This document shows, one piece after another, positions 46,765 to 55,453 of a stretch of 64,000 bases of DNA. Positions within the stretch are counted from its first letter, which is position 1, and each line of letters opens with the position of its first letter. Origin of the DNA: Caulobacteraceae bacterium (GTDB lineage: Bacteria; Pseudomonadota; Alphaproteobacteria; Caulobacterales; Caulobacteraceae); the NCBI GenBank assembly GCA_947475465.1, contig CANJLK010000005.1, forward strand, positions 1 through 64,000, in the 5' to 3' direction. A program made the position numbers and the translations under genes. The notes under the pieces were generated by a model. That model did no database searches, was not told the DNA's origin, and was given only the letters and a program-made list of their open reading frames with translations.

Positions 46765-48027
46765 ATGTCCCTCCACGTCGAGACCCCCAATCCCCATCCC
46801 GGCCTGGGTCTCACCCAGTTCGTGATCCTGATGGCGGCGCTGATGGCGCTGGGCGCGCTGGGCATCGATTCCATGCTGCCGGCGCTGCCCGCCATGGCCC
46901 GAGGCTTCCATGTGGCCCGCGCCAACGACCAACAGCTGGTGGTGACCGTATTCCTGCTGAGTTTCGGGGCCGCGCAGCTTGTATACGGGCCGCTCACCGA
47001 CCGCTACGGTCGAAAGCCAGTCCTGTTGTGGGCGCTGGCCTTCTACGGCCTCTTCGCGGTGATGGCCGCCGTGGCGCCCAGCTTCGGGCTATTGCTGGTG
47101 TGGCGCGGTCTGCAGGGCGCGGCGGTGGCGGCGACCCGCATCGCGCCCATCTCGATCGTCCGCGACAGCTACAGCGGCCGCACCATGGCGCAGGTGATGT
47201 CGCTTACCTCCATGGCGTTCATGGCCGTGCCGATCATGGCGCCGGCGCTCGGGCAGGCGGTGCTGCTCTTCGCCTCCTGGCGCTGGATCTTCGGCGTGCT
47301 GGCCATCGCCACCGCGGCGGTCGCGCTCTGGACCCTGATCAAGCTGCCGGAGACCCTGCATCCGGAAGACCGCCGCGCGATCAATGTCGCCGAGGTATTG
47401 GAGGCCTTCAGGATCACCCTGCAGAGCCGAGTGGGCATGGGCTACACCCTGGCGTCCACCGTGATCTTCGGGGCGCTGTTCGGCTTCGTGAGCTCGGCGC
47501 CGCAGGTGTTCGACCAGGCCTTTCACCAGCCGGAGAAGTTCACCCTGGTCTTCGCGACGGTGGCGGGCTTCATCGCGCTCGCCTCGCTGGTCAATGCGCG
47601 GCTGGTCAACCGGCTGGGGATGCGGGTCATGGCGCACGGCGCGCTCCTGGCCTTCATCGCTGTCTCAGCCGTGCATTCGGCCTTCGCGCTGAGCGGCCAC
47701 GAAACCATCGTCAGCTTCACCATCCTGCAATCGGCGGCGATGTTCGGCTTCGGTATCCTGTCGGGCAATTTCGCGGCGATGGCCATGGACCCCATGGGCC
47801 ATGTGGCCGGCTCCGCGGCCTCGGCGCAGGGTTTCATCAGCATGGTCGGCGGATCGCTGATCGGCTTCCTGATCGGCCAGCAGTTCGACGGCACCCTCGT
47901 GCCCATCGCTGTGGGTTACCTGGTCTGCGGCCTGGTCGCGCTGGGGATCGTCCTGGTCGCCGAGAAGGGCAAGCTGTTCGCCAGCCGTCATCGCCCGAAC
48001 CCCGACGCCGCGGGCATCGGTCACTAG
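46765..48027 (+). CDS. MFS drug-resistance transporter, Bcr/CflA type
   Basis: About 420 aa, 12 hydrophobic segments. Helix 1 has MAALMALGALGIDSMLPALP, the loop 2-3 motif is GPLTDRYGRKPVLLWALAFY, and the motif C-like region is RGLQGAAVAATRIAPISIVRDSY as in Bcr/CflA proton-driven efflux pumps. Exports small molecules; substrate not predictable. Start ATG 46765 (MSLHVETP). Followed by a hairpin (48061-48090) shared with the convergent dioxygenase gene. Confidence 0.92.
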   Translation: MSLHVETPNPHPGLGLTQFVILMAALMALGALGIDSMLPALPAMARGFHVARANDQQLVVTVFLLSFGAAQLVYGPLTDRYGRKPVLLWALAFYGLFAVMAAVAPSFGLLLVWRGLQGAAVAATRIAPISIVRDSYSGRTMAQVMSLTSMAFMAVPIMAPALGQAVLLFASWRWIFGVLAIATAAVALWTLIKLPETLHPEDRRAINVAEVLEAFRITLQSRVGMGYTLASTVIFGALFGFVSSAPQVFDQAFHQPEKFTLVFATVAGFIALASLVNARLVNRLGMRVMAHGALLAFIAVSAVHSAFALSGHETIVSFTILQSAAMFGFGILSGNFAAMAMDPMGHVAGSAASAQGFISMVGGSLIGFLIGQQFDGTLVPIAVGYLVCGLVALGIVLVAEKGKLFASRHRPNPDAAGIGH

Positions 48028-48060
48028 GCATCGGCGGCGTCAGTTGGGCGAAAGGTGCAT

Positions 48061-48090
48061 CGCCGGGGCCGAACAGGGGCCGCCCCGGCG
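48061..48090. terminator. Hairpin between convergent genes
   Basis: CGCCGGGG ... CCCCGGCG, an 8-bp GC stem with ~14-nt loop between the MFS stop and the dioxygenase stop. No T-tract follows, so it is a possible bidirectional terminator or stability hairpin only. Confidence 0.5.
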
Positions 48091-48103
48091 ACGCGCCCGG
48101 CGG

Positions 48104-48955
48104 CTAAGGATAGACCGTCGGGAAGTGCGGGTGGTTGAAGGGCTGGTTCGGGACCAGGCCCAGGCCGTCGGTGTTGAAGTTCTGCTGGCCGGTGTAGCGG
48201 GCGCGGGCGTCGAACCGGATGGACGACATGCCCCAGCGGACCTTGTTGCTCCTGTTCTCCCAGGACGCATGCCAGGTGAGGGTATGGTGGAAGTGGGCGT
48301 CGCCCTGGGCCATGGTCGGCGGCTCGGTGGCCTTGTATTTCTCGAACAGCTCCGGATAGAGCACGCGCGCGTCCTCGCCGGTCATGCCGACCATGCCGCC
48401 CGGCTGCTCGCGGTGCGAGCCGCTCAGGTGGGTCATCGGACCCATGTCCGGGGTGACCGGGACCAGGGCCAGCCACATCTGCATGGCGCCGGCCCGGTCG
48501 ATGGGCAGGCTCGGCCAGTCCTGGTGCCAGGGCACGACAAGCGTCTTGCCCGAGGCGGTCGGCACCTTAACGTGCAGGGTCTCGGAGAGGATCTTCACCG
48601 CCGGCAGCTTCAGGAACTTGGCGGCGGCCTCGCCGAACTTGCGCTGGGTGACGAAGTTGAACATCCAGGGGTCATCCTGGCGGATGGCGAACAGGTGCTT
48701 GGTGCGCGTGCCCATCTCGCGCACGACATCGATGAACGCTTTCTGTTCGGCCGGATCGCTCGGCCATTCCTTCCAGCGCAGACCGCACCAGGCCTGAAAG
48801 CGGGCGATGACCTCTTCGCAAAGGTCAGGGTCGATGAAATTCTTGGCGTGCACCCAGCCGTTCTCAACGAAGTGCTCGACCTCTTCCTTGGTGATGTCGC
48901 GAATACGGGGCGACAGATCCTCGTAGAAGCGTTCGATTTTCACTAGGGCGTTCAT
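48104..48955 (-). CDS. Phytanoyl-CoA dioxygenase-family protein, copy 1
   Basis: About 283 aa PhyH-type Fe(II)/2OG oxygenase. The iron facial triad is visible: HxD in VPWHQDWPSLPID and the distal His in HHTLTWHASWEN. The Arg for 2-oxoglutarate is probably in SIRFDARARY. SGSHREQPGGM is a further family feature. It is ~85% identical by eye to copy 2 at 49120-49971, including the upstream ~110 bp, so the unit is a tandem duplication. Start ATG 48955 after GGGAG. A FixK/FNR-type box lies 83 nt upstream. Substrate unknown. Confidence 0.88.
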   Translation of the reverse strand: MNALVKIERFYEDLSPRIRDITKEEVEHFVENGWVHAKNFIDPDLCEEVIARFQAWCGLRWKEWPSDPAEQKAFIDVVREMGTRTKHLFAIRQDDPWMFNFVTQRKFGEAAAKFLKLPAVKILSETLHVKVPTASGKTLVVPWHQDWPSLPIDRAGAMQMWLALVPVTPDMGPMTHLSGSHREQPGGMVGMTGEDARVLYPELFEKYKATEPPTMAQGDAHFHHTLTWHASWENRSNKVRWGMSSIRFDARARYTGQQNFNTDGLGLVPNQPFNHPHFPTVYP

Positions 48956-49037
48956 TGGATCGTCTCCCGGATCGCTGCGCCGCTTCCTGCGGCTGTCTTG
49001 ATGGAGCGACGCTGGCGCCAGGCGGGCGGCGGGGAAT

Positions 49038-49051
49038 TGACCTGCGTCAAG
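49038..49051 (-). promoter_or_regulatory. FixK/FNR-type box upstream of dioxygenase copy 1
   Basis: On the coding strand TTGAC-GCAG-GTCAA, a perfect palindrome of the TTGA-N6-TCAA class bound by alphaproteobacterial FixK/FnrL proteins. It starts 83 nt before the ATG, compatible with an activator site around -41 and a ~40-nt leader. The same box sits at the same distance before copy 2. Confidence 0.6.
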
Positions 49052-49081
49052 CCAGCGCCAGCTTGTTCAGGTCGCGAAGAC

Positions 49082-49108
49082 GCCGCCCTGGCCGATGACC
49101 AGGACGGC
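49082..49108 (-). terminator. Hairpin downstream of dioxygenase copy 2
   Basis: Coding-strand stem GCCGTCCTGG / CCAGGGCGGC with a 7-nt loop, 12 nt after the stop at 49120. No clear T-tract. It probably separates copy 2 from the promoter of copy 1. Confidence 0.55.
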
Positions 49109-49119
49109 GCGCCTTCAGC

Positions 49120-49971
49120 CTACGGATAGACCGTCGGGAAGTGCGGGTGGTTGAAGGGCTGGTTCGGGACCAGGCCCATGCCGTCGGAATTGAAGTTGTG
49201 CTGGCCGGTGTAGCGGGCGCGTGCGTCGAAGCGGATGGACGACATGCCCCAGCGGACCTTGTCGCTCTTGTTCTCGCCCGAGGCGTGCCAGGTCAGGGTG
49301 TGGTGGAAGTGCGCGTCGCCCTGGGCCATGGTCGGCGGCTCGCTCGCCTTGTACTTGGTGAACAGCTCCGGATAGAGCTCGTGGGCGTCCTCGCCGGCGA
49401 CGGCGACCATGCCGCCCGGCTGTTCGCGGTGCGACCCGCTCAGGTGGGTCATCGGACCCATGTCAGGGGTGACCGGGACCAGGGCCAGCCACATCTGCAT
49501 GGCGCCGGCGCGGTCGATAGGGATGCTGGGCCAGTCCTGGTGCCAGGCCAGCGCACGGCTCTTGCCCGAGCTCTTGGGGAATTTCACGTGCAGGGTCTCG
49601 GAGAAGATCTTCACGGCCGGCAGCTTGAGAAACTTGGCGGCGGCTTCACCGAACTTGCGCTGGGTGACGAAGTTGAACATCCAGGGGTCATCCTGGCGGA
49701 TGGCGAACAGGTGCTTGGTGCGCCCCTCCATGTTCTTCACGGCGTCCATGAACGCCTTCTGCTCGGCCGGGTCGCTCGGCCATTCCTTCCAGCGCAGGCC
49801 GCACCAGTCCTGGAAGTGCTTGATAACCTCTTCGCAGAGCGCGGGATCGATGAAGTTCCGGGCGTGAACCCAGCCATGTTCGACGAAGTGCTCGATCTCT
49901 TCCTTGGTGATGTCGCGGATGCGGGGCGACAGATCCTCGTAGAAGCGTTCGATTTTCACTGGGGCGTTCAT
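49120..49971 (-). CDS. Phytanoyl-CoA dioxygenase-family protein, copy 2
   Basis: 283 aa, same length as copy 1. Metal motif LAWHQDWPSIPID and HHTLTWHASGEN, SGSHREQPGGM conserved. Differences cluster around FPKSSGKSRALAW versus VPTASGKTLVVPW next to the active site and in the helix after GEDA, so the two may differ in substrate. Start ATG 49971 with the same ribosome site as copy 1. FixK/FNR-type box at 50055-50068. An oxygen-consuming enzyme under an apparently low-oxygen regulator is unusual. Confidence 0.88.
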   Translation of the reverse strand: MNAPVKIERFYEDLSPRIRDITKEEIEHFVEHGWVHARNFIDPALCEEVIKHFQDWCGLRWKEWPSDPAEQKAFMDAVKNMEGRTKHLFAIRQDDPWMFNFVTQRKFGEAAAKFLKLPAVKIFSETLHVKFPKSSGKSRALAWHQDWPSIPIDRAGAMQMWLALVPVTPDMGPMTHLSGSHREQPGGMVAVAGEDAHELYPELFTKYKASEPPTMAQGDAHFHHTLTWHASGENKSDKVRWGMSSIRFDARARYTGQHNFNSDGMGLVPNQPFNHPHFPTVYP

Positions 49972-50054
49972 TGGATCGTCTCCCGGATCGCGTGTCGCCG
50001 CTTCATGCGGCTGTCCTGATGGGGAGATGCTGGCGCCTGGCGGGCGAGCAGGAA

Positions 50055-50068
50055 TTGACCTGCGTCAA
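50055..50068 (-). promoter_or_regulatory. FixK/FNR-type box upstream of dioxygenase copy 2
   Basis: TTGAC-GCAG-GTCAA on the coding strand, identical to the box before copy 1 and 84 nt from its ATG. Because the duplicated upstream segments have diverged elsewhere, retention of this palindrome suggests function. Confidence 0.6.
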
Positions 50069-50085
50069 GCAAACGGAAGTCTGAT

Positions 50086-50625
50086 TTAGGCGATGCGGAC
50101 GCCGGGACCGGTGGGAAGAACCGCGTCGCCGCCGTTCAGTGGCTTCTGCATCCACACGATGTCCACCCAGCGTCCGTGCTTGAAGCCCAGACCGCGGCCG
50201 ATGCCGGAATCGCGGAAGCCGAGCGCGCGATGCAGGCCGATGGAGGCGGCGTTGCCGCTGTCGCCGATCACCGCGATCACCTGTCGAACCCCCAGCGCCT
50301 CGCAGGCCGAGAGAACCTCGGAGAGCATGGCTGTCCCGACCCCGCGTCCGACGGCGTCAGGGGCGACATAGACGCTGTCTTCGACGGTGAACCGGTAGCC
50401 TGGCCGGGGCCGGAAGGGGCTGGCGTAGGCGTAGCCCAGCACCCGGCCGGCGTCTTCAGCCACCACATAGGGCAGGCCGCGCGCGGTGATATCGGCCAAC
50501 CGCGCGGCCATGTCCCGCGGCTGCGGCGGCGTCTCTTCGAAGGTGCCGAAGCCGTGCAGCACCGCATGGCCGTAGATCGCGGCCAGGGCCTCGGCGTCGG
50601 AGTCCAGCGCTGCGCGGACGATCAT
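50086..50625 (-). CDS. GNAT N-acetyltransferase (phosphinothricin-acetyltransferase-like)
   Basis: About 179 aa. Opens IVRAALDSDAEALAAIYGHAV, has GTFEETPPQPRDMAARL as in Pat/Bar-type enzymes, the acetyl-CoA loop in VAPDAVGRGVGTAMLSEVL, and the C-terminal SIGLHRALGFRDSGIGRGLGFKHG trimmed pattern with WVDIVWMQK. Transfers acetyl to an amine, possibly an amino acid analogue. ATG 50625 overlaps the oligopeptidase stop as ATGA; the two are one operon. Confidence 0.88.
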   Translation of the reverse strand: MIVRAALDSDAEALAAIYGHAVLHGFGTFEETPPQPRDMAARLADITARGLPYVVAEDAGRVLGYAYASPFRPRPGYRFTVEDSVYVAPDAVGRGVGTAMLSEVLSACEALGVRQVIAVIGDSGNAASIGLHRALGFRDSGIGRGLGFKHGRWVDIVWMQKPLNGGDAVLPTGPGVRIA

Positions 50626-52709
50626 CCCTGGCCCCAGTCCTTGTCGAGCGCCCAGACCGCGAAGGCGTAGTCGAGCGCGATCTCCTTGAGGAAGTCGAAC
50701 CGGCCTGAAGCGCCGCCGTGGCCCGCCTCCATGTTGATCTTGAGCAACATGGGCGCATCGCCGGTTGAAGATTCGCGCAGTTTCGCGATCCACTTGGCCG
50801 GCTCCCAGTAGGTGACGCGGGGGTCGGAGAGGCCGCCGGTGGCGAGGACCGGCGGGTAGGCCTGGGCGCTCACCCGGTCATAGGGGCTGTAGCTGGCGAT
50901 CAGGTCGTAGGCGGCCTCGTCCTTGAGCGGGTTGCCCCATTCGGGCCACTCCGGCGGGGTGAGCGGCAAGGTGGTGTCGCTCATGGTGTTGAGCACGTCG
51001 ACGAAGGGGACGGCGCCGATGATCGCGCCCCACAGGTCGGGGCGAAGGTTAGCGACGGCGCCCATCAGCATGCCGCCCGCCGACCCGCCATAGGCCGCGA
51101 TCCTGCCCTTGGCCCCATAACCCTGACCGATCAGGTGCTCGGCGCAGGCGATGAAGTCGGTGAAGGTATTGGGCTTCTTTTCCTTGCGCCCGTCGAGGAA
51201 CCAGCCCCAGCCCTTGTCGGAGCCGCCCCGGATATGGGCCGTGGCCCAGACCCATCCGCGGTCCACCAGGCTGAGGTTGCGGATCGAGAAACTAGGCTCC
51301 ATGGCCATGCCGTAGGAGCCATAGCCGTAGAGGAGGAGCGGCGCGGAGCCGTCCAACAGCGTGTCCTTCAGCATGAGAACGGTGATGGGCACCTCCTGCC
51401 CGTCCGGTGCGGAGGCGTAGAGCCTGCGAGCCACGTAGCGCTCCGGGTCGTGGCCGGAGGGGATCTCCTGGGTCTTGCGCAGGGTCCGGTCGCGGGTGGC
51501 GAGGTTGTAGTCGTAGGTCTGCCGCGGCGTGGTGGGCGACTGGTAGACGAAGCGGGCGGTCTCGCTCTCGTACTCGTAGCCGCCTTCCAGGTTCAGGGCG
51601 TAGGCCTCCTCGCCAAAGGCGATCTCGTGCTCGGCGCCGTAGCGGTCGGCCACAACCAGGCGGTCGAGGGCATCCACCCGCTCGGCCCGGACGAGGTGGC
51701 CGGAGAAGGCCTGGAAGCCGGTGATGTATCGACCGGGCTGGTGAGCGATCCAATCTTCCCACGTTCCCTTGGCGGGCACGGGGCTGCGGCTGATGGCGAG
51801 CTTGAAGTCGACGGCGCCGTCGGCGTTGGTGCGGATCACCCAGCGGTCGGTCCAGTGGTCGAGGCTGTATTTGACACCCACCTCGCGCGGCTCTGCGACG
51901 ATCGGAGGCCGGGTGGGATCGACGGCCGGGATCAGCCAGATCTCGGTGGTCTCCTGGTTGCCGACGTGGATCAGGATGTGGCTGTCGTCGCTGGAGACGC
52001 CAACACCCAGGAACATGCCATCGTCGAGCTCTTCGTAGACCAGCACATCTTCGCCGCCGCGCGCCGGCCGACGGAACACCTTCGATGGGCGGGCGTGTTC
52101 GTTCCGGAAGATCCAGAACAGCCACTCGCTGTCGGGCGAAAAGGCGAAGTCGCCATAGGCGCTCTCGACGGGCGCGCCGAGCTCGGCGCCGCTGGCCAGG
52201 TCCTTGACCCGGATTGTGAAATATTCCGAGCCTTGCTCGTCGGCGGCCCAGGCGAAGAGCGCGTGGTCCGGACTGTGGCTGGCGGCGCCGACCTGGAAGA
52301 AGGCCTTGCCCTTGGCGAGCGCGTCCTCGTCCAGCAGGACCTCCTCGCCCTCGGCCTGATCGCGCGGCCGGCGGGCGTGGACGGGATGCTCCGCGCCGGC
52401 GGCGTAGCGCACATAGTAGTCGAAGGGCCCGTCCGGCGCCGGGACGGAGCTGTCGTCCTCCTTGATGCGGCCCTTCATTTCGGCAAACAGCTCGGCCTGC
52501 AGGGCTTCCGTCGAAGCCAGCATGACCTTGGTGTAGGCGTTTTCCGCGTCGAGATGGTCGCGGACGTCGGCGCGCAACGCCTTGGGGTCGCGAAGCACCT
52601 GCTGCCAGTTGTCGTCCTTCATCCAGGCGTAGTCGTCCGTGCGGACGCGGCCCAGCTGTTCGATTCGGTGGGGGCGGCGGGCGGCAACAGGCGGTGCGGG
52701 CTTGGTCAT
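50622..52709 (-). CDS. Oligopeptidase B-like S9 serine peptidase
   Basis: About 695 aa prolyl-oligopeptidase family enzyme; cytoplasmic, cleaves short peptides, usually after basic residues. N-terminal PVAARRPHRIEQLGRVRTDDYAWM, then a beta-propeller, then the hydrolase: LLLYGYGSYGMAMEPSFS, GWVWATAHIRGGSDKGWGW, the nucleophile Ser in AAYGGSAGGMLMGAVAN, Asp in ATGGLSDPRVTYWEP and His in MEAGHGGASGRFD. Full length. No signal peptide. Overlaps the GNAT gene. It could finish breakdown of peptides imported by the Opp system (inference). Confidence 0.92.
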   Translation of the reverse strand: MTKPAPPVAARRPHRIEQLGRVRTDDYAWMKDDNWQQVLRDPKALRADVRDHLDAENAYTKVMLASTEALQAELFAEMKGRIKEDDSSVPAPDGPFDYYVRYAAGAEHPVHARRPRDQAEGEEVLLDEDALAKGKAFFQVGAASHSPDHALFAWAADEQGSEYFTIRVKDLASGAELGAPVESAYGDFAFSPDSEWLFWIFRNEHARPSKVFRRPARGGEDVLVYEELDDGMFLGVGVSSDDSHILIHVGNQETTEIWLIPAVDPTRPPIVAEPREVGVKYSLDHWTDRWVIRTNADGAVDFKLAISRSPVPAKGTWEDWIAHQPGRYITGFQAFSGHLVRAERVDALDRLVVADRYGAEHEIAFGEEAYALNLEGGYEYESETARFVYQSPTTPRQTYDYNLATRDRTLRKTQEIPSGHDPERYVARRLYASAPDGQEVPITVLMLKDTLLDGSAPLLLYGYGSYGMAMEPSFSIRNLSLVDRGWVWATAHIRGGSDKGWGWFLDGRKEKKPNTFTDFIACAEHLIGQGYGAKGRIAAYGGSAGGMLMGAVANLRPDLWGAIIGAVPFVDVLNTMSDTTLPLTPPEWPEWGNPLKDEAAYDLIASYSPYDRVSAQAYPPVLATGGLSDPRVTYWEPAKWIAKLRESSTGDAPMLLKINMEAGHGGASGRFDFLKEIALDYAFAVWALDKDWGQG

Positions 52710-52889
52710 GGCGCCTAGATGCGATGCGAAAGGCGCCGGCTCAAGCTGCGGCGTGCACGCCGCGCGTCACTAGAGCGCATTCGTTTCACGGGCTCGAGAC
52801 TTGGCGCGTGTATGGGAACCTGATTCAGTAATCCCTCATCGAGAGCGCGCATAAGACGCCAAGGGCGATTTGAGAGAAACGGGAACCGC

Positions 52890-53720
52890 ATGGTCCTGGA
52901 CCTGTCGACGGAGCTGATTCAGGCGACTGTCCAGCTGGAGCAGCCGCTGGGCAACGGCACGCGCACGGTGGGCACCGGATTCCTGATCTCGGCCCCGACC
53001 CCCGACGGCCACCCGCGCACGGTCCTGGTGACCGCCAACCACGTGCTGGAGAAGATGCCGGGCAAGGAAGCCCGCATCGGCTACCGGATCGCCAACCCCG
53101 ACGGCAGCTGGAGCTATTCGCCCCAGCCCCTGCGAATCCGCGACGCGGCCGGCCACGAACTTTGGACGCACCATCCGTCGCGCGACGTGGCGGCCATCGC
53201 CATCACCGCGCCGGCGGCCTTCGCCAAGGCGGCGATCCCCGAAGGCTATCTGGCGGCCAATGACACCTTCTCGAAGTATTCGGTGGGCGCGGGCGACGAG
53301 ATGATGGCGCTGGGCTTTCCGCGCGGCTTGGCGGCCAACCCGGCCGGCTTCCCGATCCTGCGCTCGGGGCGGGTGGCCTCGTTCCCGGTGGCGCCGGCCA
53401 GGATCTTCCCGACCTTCCTGCTGGACTTCGCGGTCTTCCCCGGCAACTCCGGCGGGCCGGTGTTCATGAGCGACCAGTCGCACCGCCGGATCGGCGCGCC
53501 GAAGGATGGCGAGGACGTGGAATTCATCGCCGGCCTGTTGACCCAGGAGGTCGAGCTGAACAGCGAGCGGCTGGAGATCGGCATCGTCACCCACGCCGAA
53601 TATATCCGCGAGACCATCGCGCTCGTCAGCGATCCGGCCGCGCCGGTGATGAACGCCCAGAGCCAGTCCGGCATCTCCGGCGCCAAGGCCGCCTCGGCGG
53701 AAGAAGCCGCAGCGGAATAG
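52890..53720 (+). CDS. Trypsin-like serine protease without signal peptide
   Basis: About 276 aa, chymotrypsin fold. Catalytic His in VLVTANHVLEKM, Asp in HPSRDVAAIAI, Ser in VFPGNSGGPVFMS. No PDZ domain, so not DegP; no signal or membrane segment at the N-terminus (MVLDLSTELIQATV). It may be cytosolic or exported by an unknown route. C-terminal ~30 residues are Ala/Ser/Glu-rich. Start ATG 52890. The gene stands alone, convergent with the MaoC-like gene, with a hairpin in between. Confidence 0.8.
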   Translation: MVLDLSTELIQATVQLEQPLGNGTRTVGTGFLISAPTPDGHPRTVLVTANHVLEKMPGKEARIGYRIANPDGSWSYSPQPLRIRDAAGHELWTHHPSRDVAAIAITAPAAFAKAAIPEGYLAANDTFSKYSVGAGDEMMALGFPRGLAANPAGFPILRSGRVASFPVAPARIFPTFLLDFAVFPGNSGGPVFMSDQSHRRIGAPKDGEDVEFIAGLLTQEVELNSERLEIGIVTHAEYIRETIALVSDPAAPVMNAQSQSGISGAKAASAEEAAAE

Positions 53721-53724
53721 GTCC

Positions 53725-53742
53725 GGCTCCCCTTGGGGAGCC
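53725..53742. terminator. Hairpin between convergent protease and MaoC genes
   Basis: GGCTCCCC-TT-GGGGAGCC, a perfect 8-bp stem directly after the protease stop and 12 nt from the MaoC stop. Lacks a T-tract; likely acts in both directions. Confidence 0.6.
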
Positions 53743-53754
53743 GTTCCGGCCGGA

Positions 53755-54204
53755 TCAGCCGCCGTAGACCACCGTGATGACTTCGGCGATGCAAGCCGGC
53801 TTCTGCTCGCCCTCGATCTCGAGGGTGCACTCGTATTTCAGCTGCATGCCGCCGGCCTTGGGCTCGGCGCCGATCAGCTTCTGCCGCATCCGGACCCGCT
53901 TGCCGACCCGGACCATGTTGATGAACCGGACCTTGTCGGAGCCGTAGTTCAGCCCGCGGGTCACGCCTTGCAGGTTCAGGAGGCCCTTGCCCAGGAAAGG
54001 GATCAGGGACAGCGTCAGGTAGCCGTGGGCGATGGTCCCGCCGATCTCGCGGTTGGCCCGTTCCACATCGACGTGGATCCACTGGTGGTCGCCGGTCGCC
54101 TCCGCGAACAGGTTTACCCGCTCCTGGGTGATCTGCAGCCAGTCGGAAACCCCTATCTCCTGGCCAACCAGTCCGGGCAGGTCCTTGATCTCAACCGGGT
54201 TCAT
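53755..54204 (-). CDS. MaoC-like (R)-specific enoyl-CoA hydratase
   Basis: About 149 aa, single hot-dog fold. The hydratase motif is present: FAEATGDHQWIHVDVERA (Asp/His) followed by GGTIAHGYLTLSLIP. Acts on 2-enoyl-CoA in fatty acid or polyhydroxyalkanoate metabolism. ATG 54204 is preferred, with GGGAG 7 nt upstream; an in-frame ATG at 54222 is possible. Divergent from the enoyl-CoA hydratase/isomerase-family gene, so both may respond to lipid metabolism. Confidence 0.9.
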   Translation of the reverse strand: MNPVEIKDLPGLVGQEIGVSDWLQITQERVNLFAEATGDHQWIHVDVERANREIGGTIAHGYLTLSLIPFLGKGLLNLQGVTRGLNYGSDKVRFINMVRVGKRVRMRQKLIGAEPKAGGMQLKYECTLEIEGEQKPACIAEVITVVYGG

Positions 54205-54338
54205 CGCTTGCTCCCATGGCAAATTCGTTGGGGAGCGGTCTAGCAGCCCTTTTCGTCCGCGCGAAGCCGGGCCGACAGGGCCTTGACCTACCGGACGTCA
54301 GCCGGGTCCTTAGTCGTCGCGAACCGCAAGGACGACCC

Positions 54339-55226
54339 ATGGCCACGCCGACCTTCGAGACCCTGCTCTACGCCGTCGAGGACGGCATCGCGACCGTGAC
54401 CTTGAACCGGCCCGACAAGCTGAACGCGTTTACGCCGCGCATGATGCACGAACTGATCGCGGTCTTCGACGAGACCGACGCCGACGATTCGGTGCGCGCC
54501 GTCATCGTCACCGGGGCGGGCCGGGCGTTCTGCGCCGGGGCCGACCTGTCGGCCGGTGCGGCGACCTTCGACTACGACAAGCTGGCCGTGGCGGACCGCA
54601 TGGCCGCCAAGACGGACGAGGGGATTCAGCGCGACGGCGGCGGCCTGGTCACCTTGCGCATCTTCGAGAGCCTGAAGCCGGTGATCGCCGCGGTGAATGG
54701 CGCGGCCGTCGGCATCGGAGCCACCATGCAGCTGGCCATGGACTTCCGCCTGGCGTCCACCGAGGCGCGCTATGGCTTCGTGTTCAGCCGGCGCGGCATC
54801 CACCTGGAGGCGGCGTCCTCGTGGTTCCTGCCCAGGCTGGTGGGCATCCCGACCGCGTTGGAGTGGTGTTACACGGGACGTCTGTTACCCGCGCAGGAGG
54901 CCCACGAGCACGGCCTGGTGCGGTCGCTCCATGCGCCGCACGACCTTCTGCCCGCCGCCCGGGCTCTCGCCCGCGAGATCGCCGACAACAGCGCGCCCGT
55001 CTCCGTGGCCCTGACCCGCCAACTGATCTGGCGCATGGCCGGGGCGGCGCACCCGATGGAAGCCCACCGCGCCGACAGCCGTGGCATCCAGTCCCGGGGC
55101 CGGTCGGCCGACGCGCGCGAGGGCGTAAGCTCCTTCCTGGAGAAGCGGCCGGCGATCTTCCCCGATCATGTCTCGACGGATCTTCCAGACATCTGGCCGC
55201 ACTGGCAAAAGCCGGACTTCCTGTAA
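54339..55226 (+). CDS. Enoyl-CoA hydratase/isomerase (crotonase family)
   Basis: About 295 aa. Signature blocks: VTLNRPDKLNAFTPRMM, VTGAGRAFCAGADLS (first oxyanion loop), VIAAVNGAAVGIGATMQLAMD (second oxyanion Gly), and GFVFSRRGIHLEAASSWFLP with Glu in a catalytic position. The C-terminus SSFLEKRPAIFPDHV fits the family. Probably beta-oxidation or a branched/aromatic acid route. Start ATG 54339 (MATPTF). Confidence 0.92.
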   Translation: MATPTFETLLYAVEDGIATVTLNRPDKLNAFTPRMMHELIAVFDETDADDSVRAVIVTGAGRAFCAGADLSAGAATFDYDKLAVADRMAAKTDEGIQRDGGGLVTLRIFESLKPVIAAVNGAAVGIGATMQLAMDFRLASTEARYGFVFSRRGIHLEAASSWFLPRLVGIPTALEWCYTGRLLPAQEAHEHGLVRSLHAPHDLLPAARALAREIADNSAPVSVALTRQLIWRMAGAAHPMEAHRADSRGIQSRGRSADAREGVSSFLEKRPAIFPDHVSTDLPDIWPHWQKPDFL

Positions 55227-55453
55227 GGGCGACCACCGCCATTAGCTTCAGGTAGAGCCATCTGGCGCTTACTCGGCCATGTTGCTTGATTGAATTGAAA
55301 ATTGGGCTTCATTCAATATCTTCGAGCCCGCCATTCAAAATAACCTCTGTTTGTGTGTTGTCCTGCCGGTGAGTTCGCTCTAATGACCTCGCTACTGATT
55401 TTGTGAATCACATCAGCGCCACAGAACGGCGCGGTTCCTATGGAATGACAAGA

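Noticed and set aside
50086..50625. Antibiotic or herbicide resistance gene (pat/bar)
   Set aside because: Similarity is only family level; it is coupled to a housekeeping peptidase, so a specific resistance role is not supported.
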